Origin: Dasyornis broadbenti
Lineage: Eukaryota; Chordata; Aves; Passeriformes; Dasyornithidae
Length of the DNA stretch: 64,000 nucleotides
Assembly: GCA_013397935.1 (NCBI GenBank)
Contig: VZRN01000229.1
Coordinates: 511,343 to 575,342 of the forward strand
Direction of reading: 5' to 3'
Under the pieces are notes generated by a model. It worked only from the letters and a program-made list of their open reading frames with translations. It searched no databases and was not told the origin of the DNA. The position numbers and the translations under genes were made by a program. Each line of letters starts with the position of its first letter. Position 1 is the stretch's first letter. Below, piece after piece: positions 50,399-63,120 of the stretch.

Positions 50399-50520
50399 CG
50401 CCCAAAAGTTTCCAAGTGCGAGACCCGCAACTTTACCGGGGGCAGAGGCTGGGCTGGGGGTGGTGGTGACCGCCCTGACTGCGCTCCGGCCCCGCCGCTT
50501 TGTCCCGTCCCGCGGAGGAA
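50399..50520 (-). other. CTNNA1: Candidate noncoding exon 1 of CTNNA1
   Basis: Exon 2 starts two bases before the ATG, so an upstream untranslated exon is required. In the CpG island the minus strand has a good splice donor, TTTTGGGCG followed by GTGAGC (plus-strand GCTCAC at 50393-50398). It would end an exon at 50399. Joined to exon 2 it gives GGGCGAAATGAC, with G at -3 of the start codon, a favourable Kozak context. The transcription start is not visible; I set the upper limit near the ETS-type site at 50528-50535, and it is a guess. Other minus-strand donors (near 50670 and 50790) fit less well. Confidence 0.35.
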
Positions 50521-53500
50521 ATGGGCTCTTCCGGCGCCTCCCGCCCGGCCCGTCCGCTCTTCCCGGCACCGCCCGCCGCGCCGCCCCCGCGCCCTTCCCG
50601 GCACCGCCCGCTCACAGGTGAGGGACGGCGAGGGCCGGGAGGGGACGGCGAGGGCAGGGAAGAGCGGGACCCCTCTCACCCCTGGCAGGGGACCTTAAAA
50701 GACCCCCTCTCCCCTCCCCGGTTTGGAGCCTCGGAAAGCTGCCTGGCCCCCGGGCGGGAGCCCTCGCTCCGTGGGCCGAGGGGCAGCCTCCACTCACAGC
50801 CCTCCACCGGACGCCCCCAGCCCAGGTTCTCAGGACGCCACTCTTGAGGTAGAATCAACAAACTCGAGTTCAAAATCTGGCCTTGTCCTCTTGAGGAAGT
50901 GCAGGACACCAAGGGTCTTTGGAGAGAGAGGAGGTGATGTATGCTGGGATTTGAAGGAGACAAAGTTATATCTGGATTCCAATTGGGTTTGTGAATTGGT
51001 GTTTTGTTTTGAAAACCCAGATATTTTCACCTTCCTGAGAGCTGCTCCTTTGAGGAAATGCCTTGTTTTCATCCAAATGTCTATAATAATAAGACTCCAG
51101 GTGAGAGGAAACCCCAGGGGTACAAGCGGGCCCGCCAGAGCCCCTCTAAGAAGAGAGGAAGGTTTTGGGAACCCAACCTTGACCTGCAGAGGCAGGTCTG
51201 CAGGTGGAGAAACTTGGCTTTATGCAGTAATTTGTTTCAAAGTTTTCTTTGAAAAGTCTCAGTGAGCCTCTTGTGAGAGAATGATTCTTTTTACCCTATA
51301 ACAAATTACTCTGAGACTTTCCTTGGCGTGTTTTGAGATGGGTTTTAATACAAATCTCTCCATAGGACTTACACTTGTAGTAGATTGTAAAGACAATTGA
51401 ATAAATTTAATGCATTTCTTGACTCATTTGCCAGCACTTCTGAGATACCTGAATCTACAGACTCCATCCTTTGTTATTAAGCAAAAAATAGAGAGATTGA
51501 ATAACCTACAAGGAAAATTCATTCAAGGTGCCACATTAATTTAAGGTATGTAATAGAGCTGAGGGAGCTGGCCCCAGGTCAGTGTCACAGCACAGGTGAC
51601 CATACCATGATGAGGACTATCACTTTCCTCCAGGTCCTGGTTCAATGGGATTTGCAGGGCTATGTTTCCCATATTTACCATATTCCTACAAGCCTTTCTT
51701 GCAGGAACACAGCGTCCTGCAGCGAGTTAGATTGCATTTTTCCTTCCTGCAGGTTTAATCCAAAAAAGGGATCTAAGACAAGGAAGTAAACATAGTAATG
51801 TTGTATTATAATCCAGAAAGAAAATAGGGATCAAGAGCCCAGCCTTGTCAGTGAGTGAAACTAATCTAAAGAACGTGAGATCTGTAATTATGATACTGAC
51901 TGAGATACGGGTTATTAAAGAACTATATGGTCTCCAGTGCCTTAGCAAACAGACTCCTGTGGAAACACAGGGAAAACAGATTTTTTAAATTCTTTGTATT
52001 TCCTGCTTATACCAAACCATTAATATTTGGTGTCAATTGCACCAGGGATTCAAACTACTCGTTTCTGATCTGTAGCATACTCTCAGTAAAAATTGAGTTT
52101 ACACTTCAGTAGCTTGCTTTCTTTCATTACTCCATTTAATATCATGTCTTGGCCTCCTGTGGTGGCTTCCACATTTGGCAGTTCTGTGTGCCTCACATCC
52201 TTTCAGGACAAAATGTCAGATTAAAAAAAAAATCTTTTTTAAACCTATAGTCTCAAAGGTAGAAGGTCTGGAGTTGTGGCAAATCACACATTCTGCACTG
52301 TACCACTGAAAAGCAAGGGGAGAAGTAGGAGATCAGCTGGCAGCTCTGTTGGTTCATGGAGAGAGTTAAAAGGCTCAGCAAACAAAAAATAAAATTATGT
52401 AAAAATAGAGCCAGCTAGCTTGAGATTGGACTTTGTCTCTTAATTAACAGCTCTTTCTGAATCACAGCACTGGGCTCTGTCAACAAGACTAAAATGCAGG
52501 GGGTTGTTCAGACAGACACCCAACAACAATAGCTCACGGCTCCCATCCAGTCTATGTCATTGGCAGCTTGAAATCTAATGCATTTTCTGAAATGAGTTAC
52601 AAGTCTGCTGCTTGACCTCAAATCTTCCTGCAACAGTGTTTGTGGTTTTGTAATCCCATTTTCCTGGTGGTTTTTTAATGTTTTTCTTGCTCTTTTTTTG
52701 CTGGGTGAAAACCCAAGGTAAGTCAGGGGAGGGGACGGGGAGAGAGGGAGGTGAGGCAGCCACACTGATCCTGTGGGGAGGTTCTGTGTATAAAATGAAA
52801 AAAGCTTTCGGTCTCACCCTGTGAGGATGATCCAAGGTGCAGCAGAGCAGATCGGGGTTGGCGGCTGCGCAATTCTGGGAGCCTGTCCCTGTTCCTCAGG
52901 TGTATGCATAAGGCAATCCCTGGCCAGGGCCACCTGAAGACACTGTGTGGGTATAGCCACATCAGGGAAGCTGCACTTTCCTGATAAATCCTGGGATGGG
53001 TCTGTGTAGGAAGAGGCTTGTTTATGTAGCACCTACTGTAGCTACACTGTCTGCCAGTCCCCATGTACACGGGGTCTAAATGATGAGCTTCAGCTGAAAC
53101 TGGATTTTCTATTTCTGTAACATTGCTGAAGTGAAGTAGTTGCTCCATGCATCCATTTGTGCCCATTTCAAAATGTTTGTTTAATCTCAATGGTTTTGGT
53201 TTTTGTTTTGTTTGGGTTTTTTAAAGTGGTTTAGTTTTGTTATTTGTGAGAAGTAAGCATTGCACCTCTCACTTCAGTTTCAGAGACAGGACTCCTGGAG
53301 CAGGAGATGGTAGTGAGGGGATTGAGAGGAATAAGAGAAGGAAGGAAATAAAAAGAATGAGGAAAAGATACAGAGTCTTGTAATGGCAAGCTGAAGTTCC
53401 TGCTGGAGAGACTGAATGGGCAGGAGAGCCATAGAGGAAAAACTGAAAATACTCTAAAGGAATCTCCGGGCTCAAATACCAGCGGATCAAGGCTATCTGC

Positions 53501-55599
53501 AGGCTGATGTCATGCTGGGCGGTGTGGACAGCCCAGAGGCAGCCGTGCTGTGCCACCAGCTGTGCCGACTGAGGAGCAGCAGTCACCGAGCACAGCCCTG
53601 TCACCTCGCTGTCCCTGGGCTGCCAGCGAGGGGACAGGAGCAGGACAGGGATCTCACAACCAGGGAGCTTCACTATGGAGGCCACCCCAAAATGCAGCCT
53701 CCCTTGAGGACTGGGGGCTCTGATAATGTCCGCAATGTAACAAAGTGACAAAGTGAGGGTCTGGCACAAATATCTCATGTGTGCTATGGCATCCACTGCT
53801 GGGGGGGCTCCCCAGTGTTCACCTCAGCATTTCATGCAGCTTGGAAGCATCACCATTCCTTTTCAGGGCACAGATACATAAAGAACTACGATTGTCTCAC
53901 AATATCAAATTAGGAATGAGCATCTGCACAACCAGAAATCAAATTCCAATGTCCTGGGGCGATGCATACCTGGGGCCTCTGGGAATGCTGGTAGGTGGTG
54001 CTTTTGGGGGGACTGCAGCTACACAACCTAAGGTGTGACTACAACACCCACTTTGGTGAAATGAACCTCAGTCAGGAGCAGAAGGGATTTACCAGCACAC
54101 CTGCAGCTACACTGGGGCTCCTTGGCACCATTGGCAGCCCAGGGATCAGACCCGATTGATGCTGCAGTGCCTCTGGGAGCTGCAGCCATGGTGGTTCCCG
54201 GTGCCAGGGCTGCTGTGCTCACTGTCACTGCCACCCTCTTCAAGGAAAACTGTGCTGGAAACATGTCCCGCTTCGTAATCAAGAAACCACTGCATCCTAG
54301 CTGAAACACTCTCTTCCTGCTATCAAATGCTCCTGGGGCCTCCAGAAAGAGAAGCAATCCATAATGCCAGCATGGCCAGGAGCAGAGGGGCTGCCACATG
54401 GAGCAGCATCCCCCCGGCACATACTACAGCACATGCCTGTGCTGCCTGAAAAAAACAGGCAGAAACTGTAGTGAAGAGAAATTATGCCATCCCAAAAGGC
54501 TCAGCATGAACTGGGTTCGCTGGTTGCTGTTCCTAGCCCGAGTAGTTTGCATTCACCTCCAGGTTCACACAGCCTTTGTGTAATAAACTGTCATAGCCCC
54601 GGAGAAGGGAACATTCAAAAAAGCACCCCGAGGCAATGCATAGCAGAAGCCTGAGAATCCTCCTGCATGAGTCACTGACCTCCACACACTGCATCTATTT
54701 CAGCCTTTAATTAATAAGGTTTTACATTTCTATGGCACTTTCCATCTGGAAAGATCCGAAAATGCTGTAAAGACTAAGGGCTATACAGCACCATTGAAAT
54801 GTGGTTCCTGTAGAGGTGGGACTGTGCAAGCTTAGCCAAGGGCACAGGGGAAAAAGGTTCTTAATTTTAAATGCAGCCTCTGTTACGTCACTGAGTGTTT
54901 CATATCTATGGAGAACAGACAAAAAGATTTTAGTTTCTAAGGCACTGCTTGAGTAAATAATATTGAAGATTGCTTTTGTTATTTGTGGGGATGCAGTGCA
55001 AGACAAGTACTGGGTGATTTTAATTTGGGGTGTTAAAGGGTCACAACTTAAGCTACAAATTGAAACCATCATTGGATCAAGGCTTTCCTGCCTCAAGTTA
55101 TTCCCAAATGTTAGACACAAAGCGGAAGCCAGCGAGGGGAAAAAATCCCATGCTTACAGCACCTGACCCTGCATCCGGAACACCAAATTCCCTTGTGCAT
55201 TCCCTGAAAGCTCAGCAGGATCGTGTGAAGCTTCAGCAAAGTAAAAACCAGCCTCAACCAGCAAGCGGGGCAATGGAGAAAACCAGGAAGAAAGAGCCGA
55301 GCCGTCCTGTCCCAAGGCTGATGCAACCCCCAAGGGGAGCCAGAGCTTTGCTGAACCAGCACAAATCCCTTCATTTCTATTTCAAAAGATTAAACAAGTC
55401 CAATCACTCTACTCAGCAGATGAGCAGGGCCTGGCTTGCATGAGGGCAACTGAAAGGACTGTCAGCCACAGCTGGCATCTCTCTTACTAAGTACTTGGCC
55501 AAAGTGGGCTGAGAACGCTTGACCACAAAGAGTTTTCAAAGGAATGTCAAATTTCTCTTTTTCTCAGTGTGATTCTGAACTATTTTTATCTGCCTCTTT

Positions 55600-55860
55600 C
55601 TGGAAGAGAGACACGGGCATTGCCACGACTAGTAGTAAACTTTCATTACTTCCCGAGGAGAAATTGCAGGGAAATTACAGGCTAGTGCACTCTTTATGTC
55701 TCTCCTGCTCCGGGCATGTCAGCACTGCTGCATTCCAGTCTACCCCCAACACATTCCTCCCTGCGAGTCCTGTCCTCTCCGCGCCAGCTGATGGACATTA
55801 ATGACCTTCCTCCGTGATTAACACATTGAGCACCGCAGTCAGCACGAGGTGAGCGCTCGG
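55600..55860. promoter_or_regulatory. Candidate conserved noncoding element
   Basis: This block mixes AT-rich motifs (TTTCATTACTTCC, GGACATTAATGACC, GTGATTAACACATTGAG) with unusual CpG content (GCGCCAGCTG, GAGGTGAGCGCTCGG) and has no repeat signature. Retained CpGs together with TAAT-type homeodomain sites are typical of constrained developmental enhancers. It is an inference from composition and motifs only. Confidence 0.3.
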
Positions 55861-57879
55861 TGCTGTGTCAATGTTGGAGAAACGCACATTCCCCGTGTCC
55901 AGAGTGGGATCAGTCCCCACTCCCCCCTCCACCCCAGCGTGTCCTTGGCCACACTGCACTCGAGCTGCACCTGCCCCCTATCACAGGGAGGGGGCAGGGC
56001 TTGGGCCGGGCTGTGGGGGCGCATGGAGCCTGTGGCTGCACCACTCCTGGTGTTCCCTTCCCTGTGTGCTCCTGCAAACTCGCAGATGCCACGTGGAGTT
56101 CCATGCTGCTCCTCCAGGTACACAAAGGTGGTGTGGAGAAACAGCCTTAATCCTTCACGTTTCAGCATTTACGAGGAGGTGTCAGTAGCAGACATTCATG
56201 ATCCTTCTCCTATAAAAAACAGACACCTACGAGCAGTTTCTATGCTGTTGTAGTGTCAGGGAAACTGAGGAAGAGCAGGTGAGTGCTCAAATCTCTCAGC
56301 TCTATCCCCACACTCACATCCCTGTCATTCCCAGCCCTGAGTCCAAGTCCAGGATCACACCTTCTGCAGTGCACCAGAGCTCCCTGAGCCTGGAAATCCC
56401 ACACCCACGTGGCTTTTTAGGCAAGGAAACTTCATCCATGGGATGAAGGGAGAAATTCTGTCGTCAAGGTGAAAAGCATTGCTACTGAAATGTGATCAAA
56501 GGGAGAGTTATCAAGTTAAGTGTACTCAGGAGTTTCTGTTCCAGACAGAATTATCAACGAGAAACCAATCTTATAAGGTAGCTGCTATTGACAGGGAAAT
56601 AAAAGGAATACAGTTCTTACCAGACAGACCTAAGTTGCTCCAAATTGCTGTCAGCTTGAAATATCTTGCTGGTAATTTGTTTCCAAATTCTTTCTCACTA
56701 AATTTGATTTGTTGCTGTACAGTGGATGATCTATTCTACACAGCACCTCAAAGAGCATTGCCATTGTCCTCTCCCTGATTGTTTGTGAGCTATCACTTCT
56801 GGGAGTTGGCAGCATTTATTATAAAAAGGGACATCATTGCTTGAAAAGCAGGCTTTTGTCTGAGGCCATGGTATCTGCTGCCCTTACAAATAGCTGCTGA
56901 GATTACTGGGAGGAAAGTTATCAAGGAAAAACCACTTTTCCTTCCCATCTTTGAGCTTGTCCACATGAGCAGGTGGCCACTCTGTGTGTCTGTACCCTGG
57001 AGCAGAGGAAGGATGGGGCAGCATTTCCTAGCGAGACGAGAATAAATCCTTTCACCAGGATCCCTTTTAACCAGGATAAAATCCCACCTCCTGTGGTGTT
57101 GTAGCAAAAGCATGAACGTCACACCCAGCAACTTTTTTCTGCTGATCTCTGCTTTCTTACGTGAGGGAGGAAGCGAGAGCTCTGACTTTGAAGTGTCCTG
57201 CTGGGTTCAGTGATGTCTCCTACATGGTATGTCTGGGGCTTTCCCAGGCCTCTGAGCAATAGCCCTCAGCTCTCCAGAGGATTTATTTCTGCACACTTGA
57301 CGTAGAGGTAGAAATGTAAAACTCTACCTCACCTCTCCATCAGGATCCATCCAGCCTGCGTGTGAGTGGCAATGAGGAGAGCAGTAGCCTTGCCCTGGCT
57401 TTCTCTTTTGAGAACATACATGTGTCTTCTCCTGTCCTTTCTCTGCTTAACCCACTCTGTCCAATGATTTAAGCAAATTCAAGGAAATTCTGGTTTGAGG
57501 ATGAGGAGCTGCCTCAGCTTATTTACACGGCTTCAAGGCATGGGCAGAACAGAGAGACTTGGCTTCCCAATAGAAAAGCTTTCACTCATCTTGTGTGCAT
57601 GACCATATTAGATAAAAAGAAAGAAGATATATTTCTGGATCTTTCTGGGGATGTCTTGGTAACTTTAGCAAATTTCTGCTCTCCAGCTTGTTTGCAGTAC
57701 CCAGAGGTGGCTTTGTTGTGGATAGGGCACTGCAGGCATGATGTGAGGCACTTCAGGTCACCCCAAGAGCTAGCGCTGCACTTTGGACAGGTCTTGGTGC
57801 CATCCAGAGCATGGAGAGAACTGGAGAATTGGGAGCTGGTGGAAGGATTTCACTCCACCCACGCAGGCACTAGAAAATT

Positions 57880-58100
57880 AATAATTGTTGCAAATGCTCG
57901 AGAGCAGCACAAAACACAGTGCTAATTCAGCTGGCTGTAATTTTGCCACACAGTTTACTCTGACATCGCATCAGGGAAAGCTCCACTTAAGCAATTGTAA
58001 CATCACTGAAAGGATGGAATTAAGAAAAAAGGAGAAGGAACATAAACCTCCCACTACTGTTATTTTCAGAAAACAACAACAGGAAGAGCCAGTTAAAAGG
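57880..58100. promoter_or_regulatory. Candidate conserved noncoding element
   Basis: The block contains GTGCTAATTCAGCTGGCTG (a TAATT site beside an E-box CAGCTG), CACTTAAGCAATTGTAAC (an NKX-like CACTTAAG and a CAATTG E-box) and GGATGGAATTAAG. It has no repeat signature and no plausible coding potential. The evidence is motif density alone. Confidence 0.28.
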
Positions 58101-61100
58101 CCTTGAGGCTCTGAGCTGTTATTCCTCCCTGGAAACCAGCCACATAACACACAGAAAAACCCTGAACTCTGTGTGGAGATTGCTCTGTGCCCACTATGGG
58201 GGATGTGGGCCCATTCTCATGGGCAGGTCCCTGCAGAGGGCTTCCTCCCCACCCCAGTTTTGGCCACCCTTGGCATTAGCTCTGCTCTGGGGTGCCCTGG
58301 GCAGACACTCCTGCAGCTGCTCTGGAGTAGCATCTTCCAAGTGCTGCTGGCAGGGCTGGAACACATCTGTCTCCCCACACACAGGTATTGCAGCAGAGCT
58401 GCTCGGGAACCATCAATTTTTCCTCTGCAGGAGCAGGCTGAGCCTTTTCTGAGGTGACCGAATGCAGGTGTCAGCCAGGCAGGAGCAGCACAAATCAATC
58501 TCTCACTGCTTAAAAATACATCTGTATACCAGATCTGAACCCTTTCCTCTAGAGTTTTGTGGCAGAAATGGAGTTTTAAAATGCTCAATTATTGATAGCT
58601 GAAATGCTGGGGAAAAAAATAACCTCATTTGTCGTGCTGGAGCAGAACGTGCTGGTCCCCATCACCCACCACTTGCACAATGCCCAAGAGTCATGAGGTA
58701 TGCACAGGGGGACAAGAAACAAGGAGGAAGAAGTAGTGCCTGAAAATGGTGCCAGCACTCCAAAGCCGAGCCAGTTCACCCAGGGATATGGTCAAATGCA
58801 AACCATCTCAACCCTGAAGTTTGCCAACTTTGCTGTCATGCCTGGGTGTTAATTATCTCCAATTAGCTGGGGTGGGTGGCTCCTTAAATATAGGCTTCTC
58901 CTGGCAGACCAGGGGCAAAGCACAGGTTTTGTGGACCCATAGATGTTGTGTCAAAGAGATGCTTTGGAGAATTAACAGCTTTTAGGAGGGAACCTGTGGG
59001 AGTTCCTCCAGAGCAGGACTGTCTGCCTAAACTTGCTTTTGTTTTCTTCTCCCTGTGTTTTGGAAGATTTGCTGCTTACCCAGGGCCAGGCATGGGGAGC
59101 GGGCACTGAGGGTCTCTGCCTGGTGAAGGAAGACACCACAACCTGCAGTCACACATGACAGGAAGAGCTGCAAGAGGAGATGAAAGGCGAAGCAAAAATG
59201 AGAGATGAGAGGATGTAAAGACAAGTGTCATATGGCTGCTGGATGGAGACTGGAAGAAATTTGCATGGTTTTAGGACAGAACTGGATAATTATAGCTGTG
59301 TAGAGTCTCTCTCTCTCTTACTGAGTTCCCCACTGGTGCCTAGTGCTCATGGATAGGTAGGAGCATGGGGACAATGATGTGGAGAGATAGTTTGGAGCCC
59401 AGTTAAGTTCATTTGCATAATTTTGTCCAGAAGAAGAGAACCACCACCTGGGGTTTCCTTCTCCCTTCTCCCTCCTGGGGAGCAGACTTCATTCTCCCCA
59501 TCCTGGTGAACACAGACATCAGGAAGGGTCTGAAATCCCACTGCCCTGCACTCAGCTACTTTGTGGTGCATTGCACTGAGCAGTGGTTAAAAACCTCAAG
59601 GATGATGAGGAAAGTGCCTGTAACCATGGCAATTCTCTGCAGCCACATCCTTCCCCCCTACAGCCCTGGCCAGAGGACATGGGAGCACCCCTTGCCCTGT
59701 AGCAAGCAGGAGCTGGTCCTGACACCTGTCTTTCTCAGGGATAAAGGATACTTCCAATCTAAAGTAAGAAGCCAGCCCTGATATCTTGCAGATGGTGACC
59801 ATTGCCTGCATCACCAGCCAGGTGCCAAAATATCCCAGGGATTAAGGACAAAGGTGCCATAAGAGGACCTCCATAAAAGGCCATTTTGCTCAAGCTCTGA
59901 GTCAAGACTTGCCCTGTCCCTGGGAGCATCACCTGTCTCCACAGCCTCTGTCCTTCTTTCAGGCATTCAGGAGACTTTGGGCCACATCATCCAGTGAAAC
60001 CAGTAAAAGTTACAGCATTTGGCTGCTGAGGAACTGGTGGTTTGGCCTTCAATTAGGATAAAGCTGTTTAATTGCTTCTCACCTCAGTACTACCTTCCCG
60101 CATAGCCCCGTTAGTGAGGCCAGCACACAGAATGTTAGGGATTAATGAGACAGGTGATTAAGTACAGTTCTGGTTATATCCAGTCCCAGGAGGATGGATG
60201 TGGAACTGCCCTGCTGTGAATTAAATAATAAAGTGGGAAAAAGTAGAAAACATGGCAGGGAAAAGGTTCTGTTTCATTAACACCCTTGTGCCTGATGGTG
60301 CCAGCACTTCTGCCCAGTGCAGGTGTGATTGCAATGTGGTTTTGGGACCCTGGGCAGACCTGGCCCTCAGCCAGAGCCAGGGACAGGTATTTGTGCAAGG
60401 ACCACCAACATGATCAGGAGGGGAGAAACAGGGAAAAACACGACTTTGCATTGAACTAGCACCACTTCCTTGTGCTGATATTCTGAATAAAAATCTCATC
60501 TGTGCCACGCTTTCACCCCCAGCACCCCCTCTGATCACCATAGCTGATTCTTGGTGGATGGTGCAACAGGTGCATTGTGGTGCAGAGCAGCAGCACATAT
60601 TTTTAGGACAGGCAGATCCCCACAGTATCTCCATACATTTGCAGAAGCTATCCAAAATCCTGTGGAAGTCTGAAAGTAGGAAAGCTGGGAAGAGCGATAG
60701 TAAAACCTTTCCAGTGAGAGCACTTCAAATCCATGCCTCTCAAAGGGCAGGGGCAGCCAGCACCATTATCCCCTCCTTACAGAAAGGAAAATCAAGGAAA
60801 TCATTTGCCTTGTGTAACCCAGAAGCACTGGAATGCAGCAAGATCCCAGACTAGGGAAATCTCAGCCCCTGGACCAAAAATGAGACCTCAGATGTCAGCA
60901 CCAAAGGCTATGAAACCTGAGCCCTGCTGCTCAGCTGGCTGGTGCAGCTGGGGATGTCATAGTGCAGGCAGGTCTGACAAGCTATGGAGACTGTCCAGGC
61001 CCACGCCCTCTGCTTCACTTCCCTTCTAAGGATAAAAGCTTCCCGTGAGCACCACTCAGATCGTTGAGAGCAGATAACTCCGAGCCATCCATCTGCCTGC

Positions 61101-61389
61101 GGGCAGGCACCGAGCACAGGCGAAGCAACCTCCCTGCAGAGGCACTGAAACACCTGCCTTTGTGCTCTTCAGAACCTCCTGGCTGGAACCTCCAAGCTGC
61201 CCCTTGTGCTGACCACAAAAAGGCTGATTCCCAATTGCACAGTCCCTGAGGTTCAAATTCTCATTTTCTCCCCCAGCGCTTGGCACCAGGGCACTTTATC
61301 CACACTGTCCTCCTGCTGCCAGCTCAAACACAGGTATAGGGGAGCACTGAGCCCACTTAGGAGAAGACCAGCCTGCTTGTAAACTTAAT

Positions 61390-61680
61390 ATTACTTGAGG
61401 ATTGCTCAGAGTTCATGCCCCAGGTTGCAGTTAGATGGAGTGAGGCAGTCCCAAGTGCTTCTGATGGATATAAAAAGGATATGCAATCAGACGTGCACTT
61501 AAGCAAGTATATTACCAAGTTAAATGACTTCATTTTTACTAAGCTAATTAAAAATGGAACAAAGCGATGATCAGATTAAGGTCATAATTAATAACTCTAT
61601 AGGTTCAAATTATCCAGTCACCCAATAAATTCTCCATGTAATCAGAGGGAGACGCAGCTGATAACTTGAGGGAATTTGTG
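61390..61680. promoter_or_regulatory. Candidate conserved noncoding element (enhancer-like)
   Basis: This AT-rich block is dense in binding-type motifs. It has CACTTAAG (NKX2-like), CTAATTAAAAATGG (homeodomain with a MEF2-like A/T core), GGAACAAAG (SOX or TCF/LEF-like), TGATCAGATTA, AAGGTCA (nuclear receptor half-site), TAATTAATAAC, and CAGCTGATAAC (E-box overlapping a GATA-type GATAA). There are no frames of interest and no repeat match. Confidence 0.35.
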
Positions 61681-62734
61681 TCCTGCTCAGAGGTCTTCAG
61701 GAGGCAAGAGCTGCCTTTAGAGCAGTGACCTCAGCTCACTGAGGTGACGTGCTATCCCTGCTGCCCAGGAGACCTTTTCCTAAGGCTTCAGTGTCTATTC
61801 CAGGTTGCGTCCTTCAAGGGAAGCAAATGGACTCAGGATGGGTGAGAGCCCCTCAGTCCCCACCTCCTGAGTAATCAGGGCAAGAGCTGCCAGCACCCAC
61901 CAGCAGAGTGGTGTCTTGCCATGGTTTATCTCTGGTTTTTAGCAGGGATAAAGCTTTTTAAGGAGCCCAGCATTTGATTTGTTCAATATTTACATGTGGT
62001 GGTTTAAGACCCTCTTTTTGGGTGCTCTCCAAGTGGTTGAGCTCTGACATCCCCCCACCAGCTGATGCCAAGCTGATGCCTCCATCCTCCAGCTGATGGA
62101 GACAGAGAGGACAGCCCAGCACCTCCCTTAACCTGCCTCAGCTCCTCATTAGCTCCTGGAAATGCCCAGTGTCCTGCTCTCCATGCTGGGATTTGGACTC
62201 TTTCCATCCTCAATGCCCAGGATTTGGCCAAGTTAATGTTTTAAGAGGGTTGTTTGTCTTCTTGTTGCTCAGAGCCTGGAACAGCTGTAAGAGCAGGAGA
62301 GTTTGCCAATTACATGATCCTATTGTTAATTATCTTAATTATGAGTACACTGCTAGGTGACATCTCCACTGGAGGCTTGTGCTGCAGCATTCAGCTCCCA
62401 AATCCTTGGGGTCTGCACATGGAGACTCATCCAGACCCCTTCTGGGGCTCACAAGCAGTGGGGAACAAGCCCTGAGAGGTGCAGGGAGGACTCCATCAAC
62501 CAAAAGGCTTCCCAAAGCAGAAGGGAAAGAGGTGGGAGATGAGGATGCTCAGGGTGGTGGGGACACCGTTGTGCCAGGACTCCCTGGAGGTGAGCTCGGG
62601 AATGCACCCAACACCCCAGGGGATTTCTGGTGGATTCAGGAGGAAATTGGAAAAGTCCCCTCTGGTTCTCCTGCACCCACAGCCCCGGGGCAGCTCCGGC
62701 TGGTTCCCTCCCCTCCCAGACTGTTTCATAGCCT

Positions 62735-63120
62735 GAAGCTGATGTTTACAAAAAGCAAATGTTTTACCGTTGGCTAATCTGCCTTGTTTGCTAAAGCCCT
62801 GAAGGCTCATTTTAATTGCAAGTAAATGATTCTTAACGATATAAATCAGAGCCAGGGAGTGTTTGTGATATCTTGCACTGTAACCAGGAGTCAAGAAATG
62901 AATTAGTCTCAAATTGAAAAGGGGAAGGTTTCCATCTGAAATTGGGCAAATATGAGACTTCATCAAGGAAAGATAATCACTTGGCGGGATAATAATGAGG
63001 CTTCAGCTTATCAGTTTTGCATGGAGAATCCTTAATACGCCTGTAGCGTGTTTTGCTGCCGTGAGCGGTGTGAGAGACAACTCAATAAGAAATGTAATGG
63101 AGAGAGAAGAGCTGCGGCAG
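62735..63120. promoter_or_regulatory. Candidate conserved noncoding element (enhancer-like)
   Basis: The block includes two forkhead-like sites (TGTTTAC and TTGTTTGC), TTTTAATTGCAAG, AAAGATAATCACTTGG, GGGATAATAATGAGG and CTTATCAGTTTTGCAT, an octamer-like end. Short CpG-containing words (AATACGCC, GTAGCGTG, GTGAGCGG) persist in it. It overlaps only chance open frames. Together with 61390-61680 and 62270-62360 it forms a cluster about 1.7 kb long. Confidence 0.35.

Larger units (their letters stand above)
49960..50830. promoter_or_regulatory. CTNNA1: CpG island, probable CTNNA1 promoter
   Basis: From about 49960 the composition changes abruptly from AT-rich to very GC- and CpG-rich, densest between 50055 and 50700, and it fades by about 50830. 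It is the only such island in the window and it lies upstream of exon 2 of the minus-strand gene, as expected for a housekeeping-type promoter without a TATA box. Visible motifs include many GC boxes (CCGCCCC, CCCGCCC), an ETS-type site CTTCCGGC at 50528-50535 and a GGGACTTTCC site at 50055-50064. Long open frames across it on both strands (up to 300 codons) come from the lack of stop codons in GC-rich DNA. The 17-base N gap at 50038-50054 lies in it. Confidence 0.8.

Noticed and set aside
49567..50698. Long open frames (up to 300 codons) on both strands through the CpG island
   Set aside because: They run through the N gap, overlap in several frames on both strands, and consist of Pro/Arg/Gly/Ala-rich sequence typical of GC-rich DNA without stops. 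No domain is recognisable.
52723..53796. Minus-strand open frames of 155 and 175 codons
   Set aside because: No recognisable domain, and their composition looks like translated noncoding DNA.
55030..55443. 137-codon plus-strand open frame rich in Lys, Gln and Pro
   Set aside because: No similarity to a family I know, no convincing splice structure, and another frame on the opposite strand.
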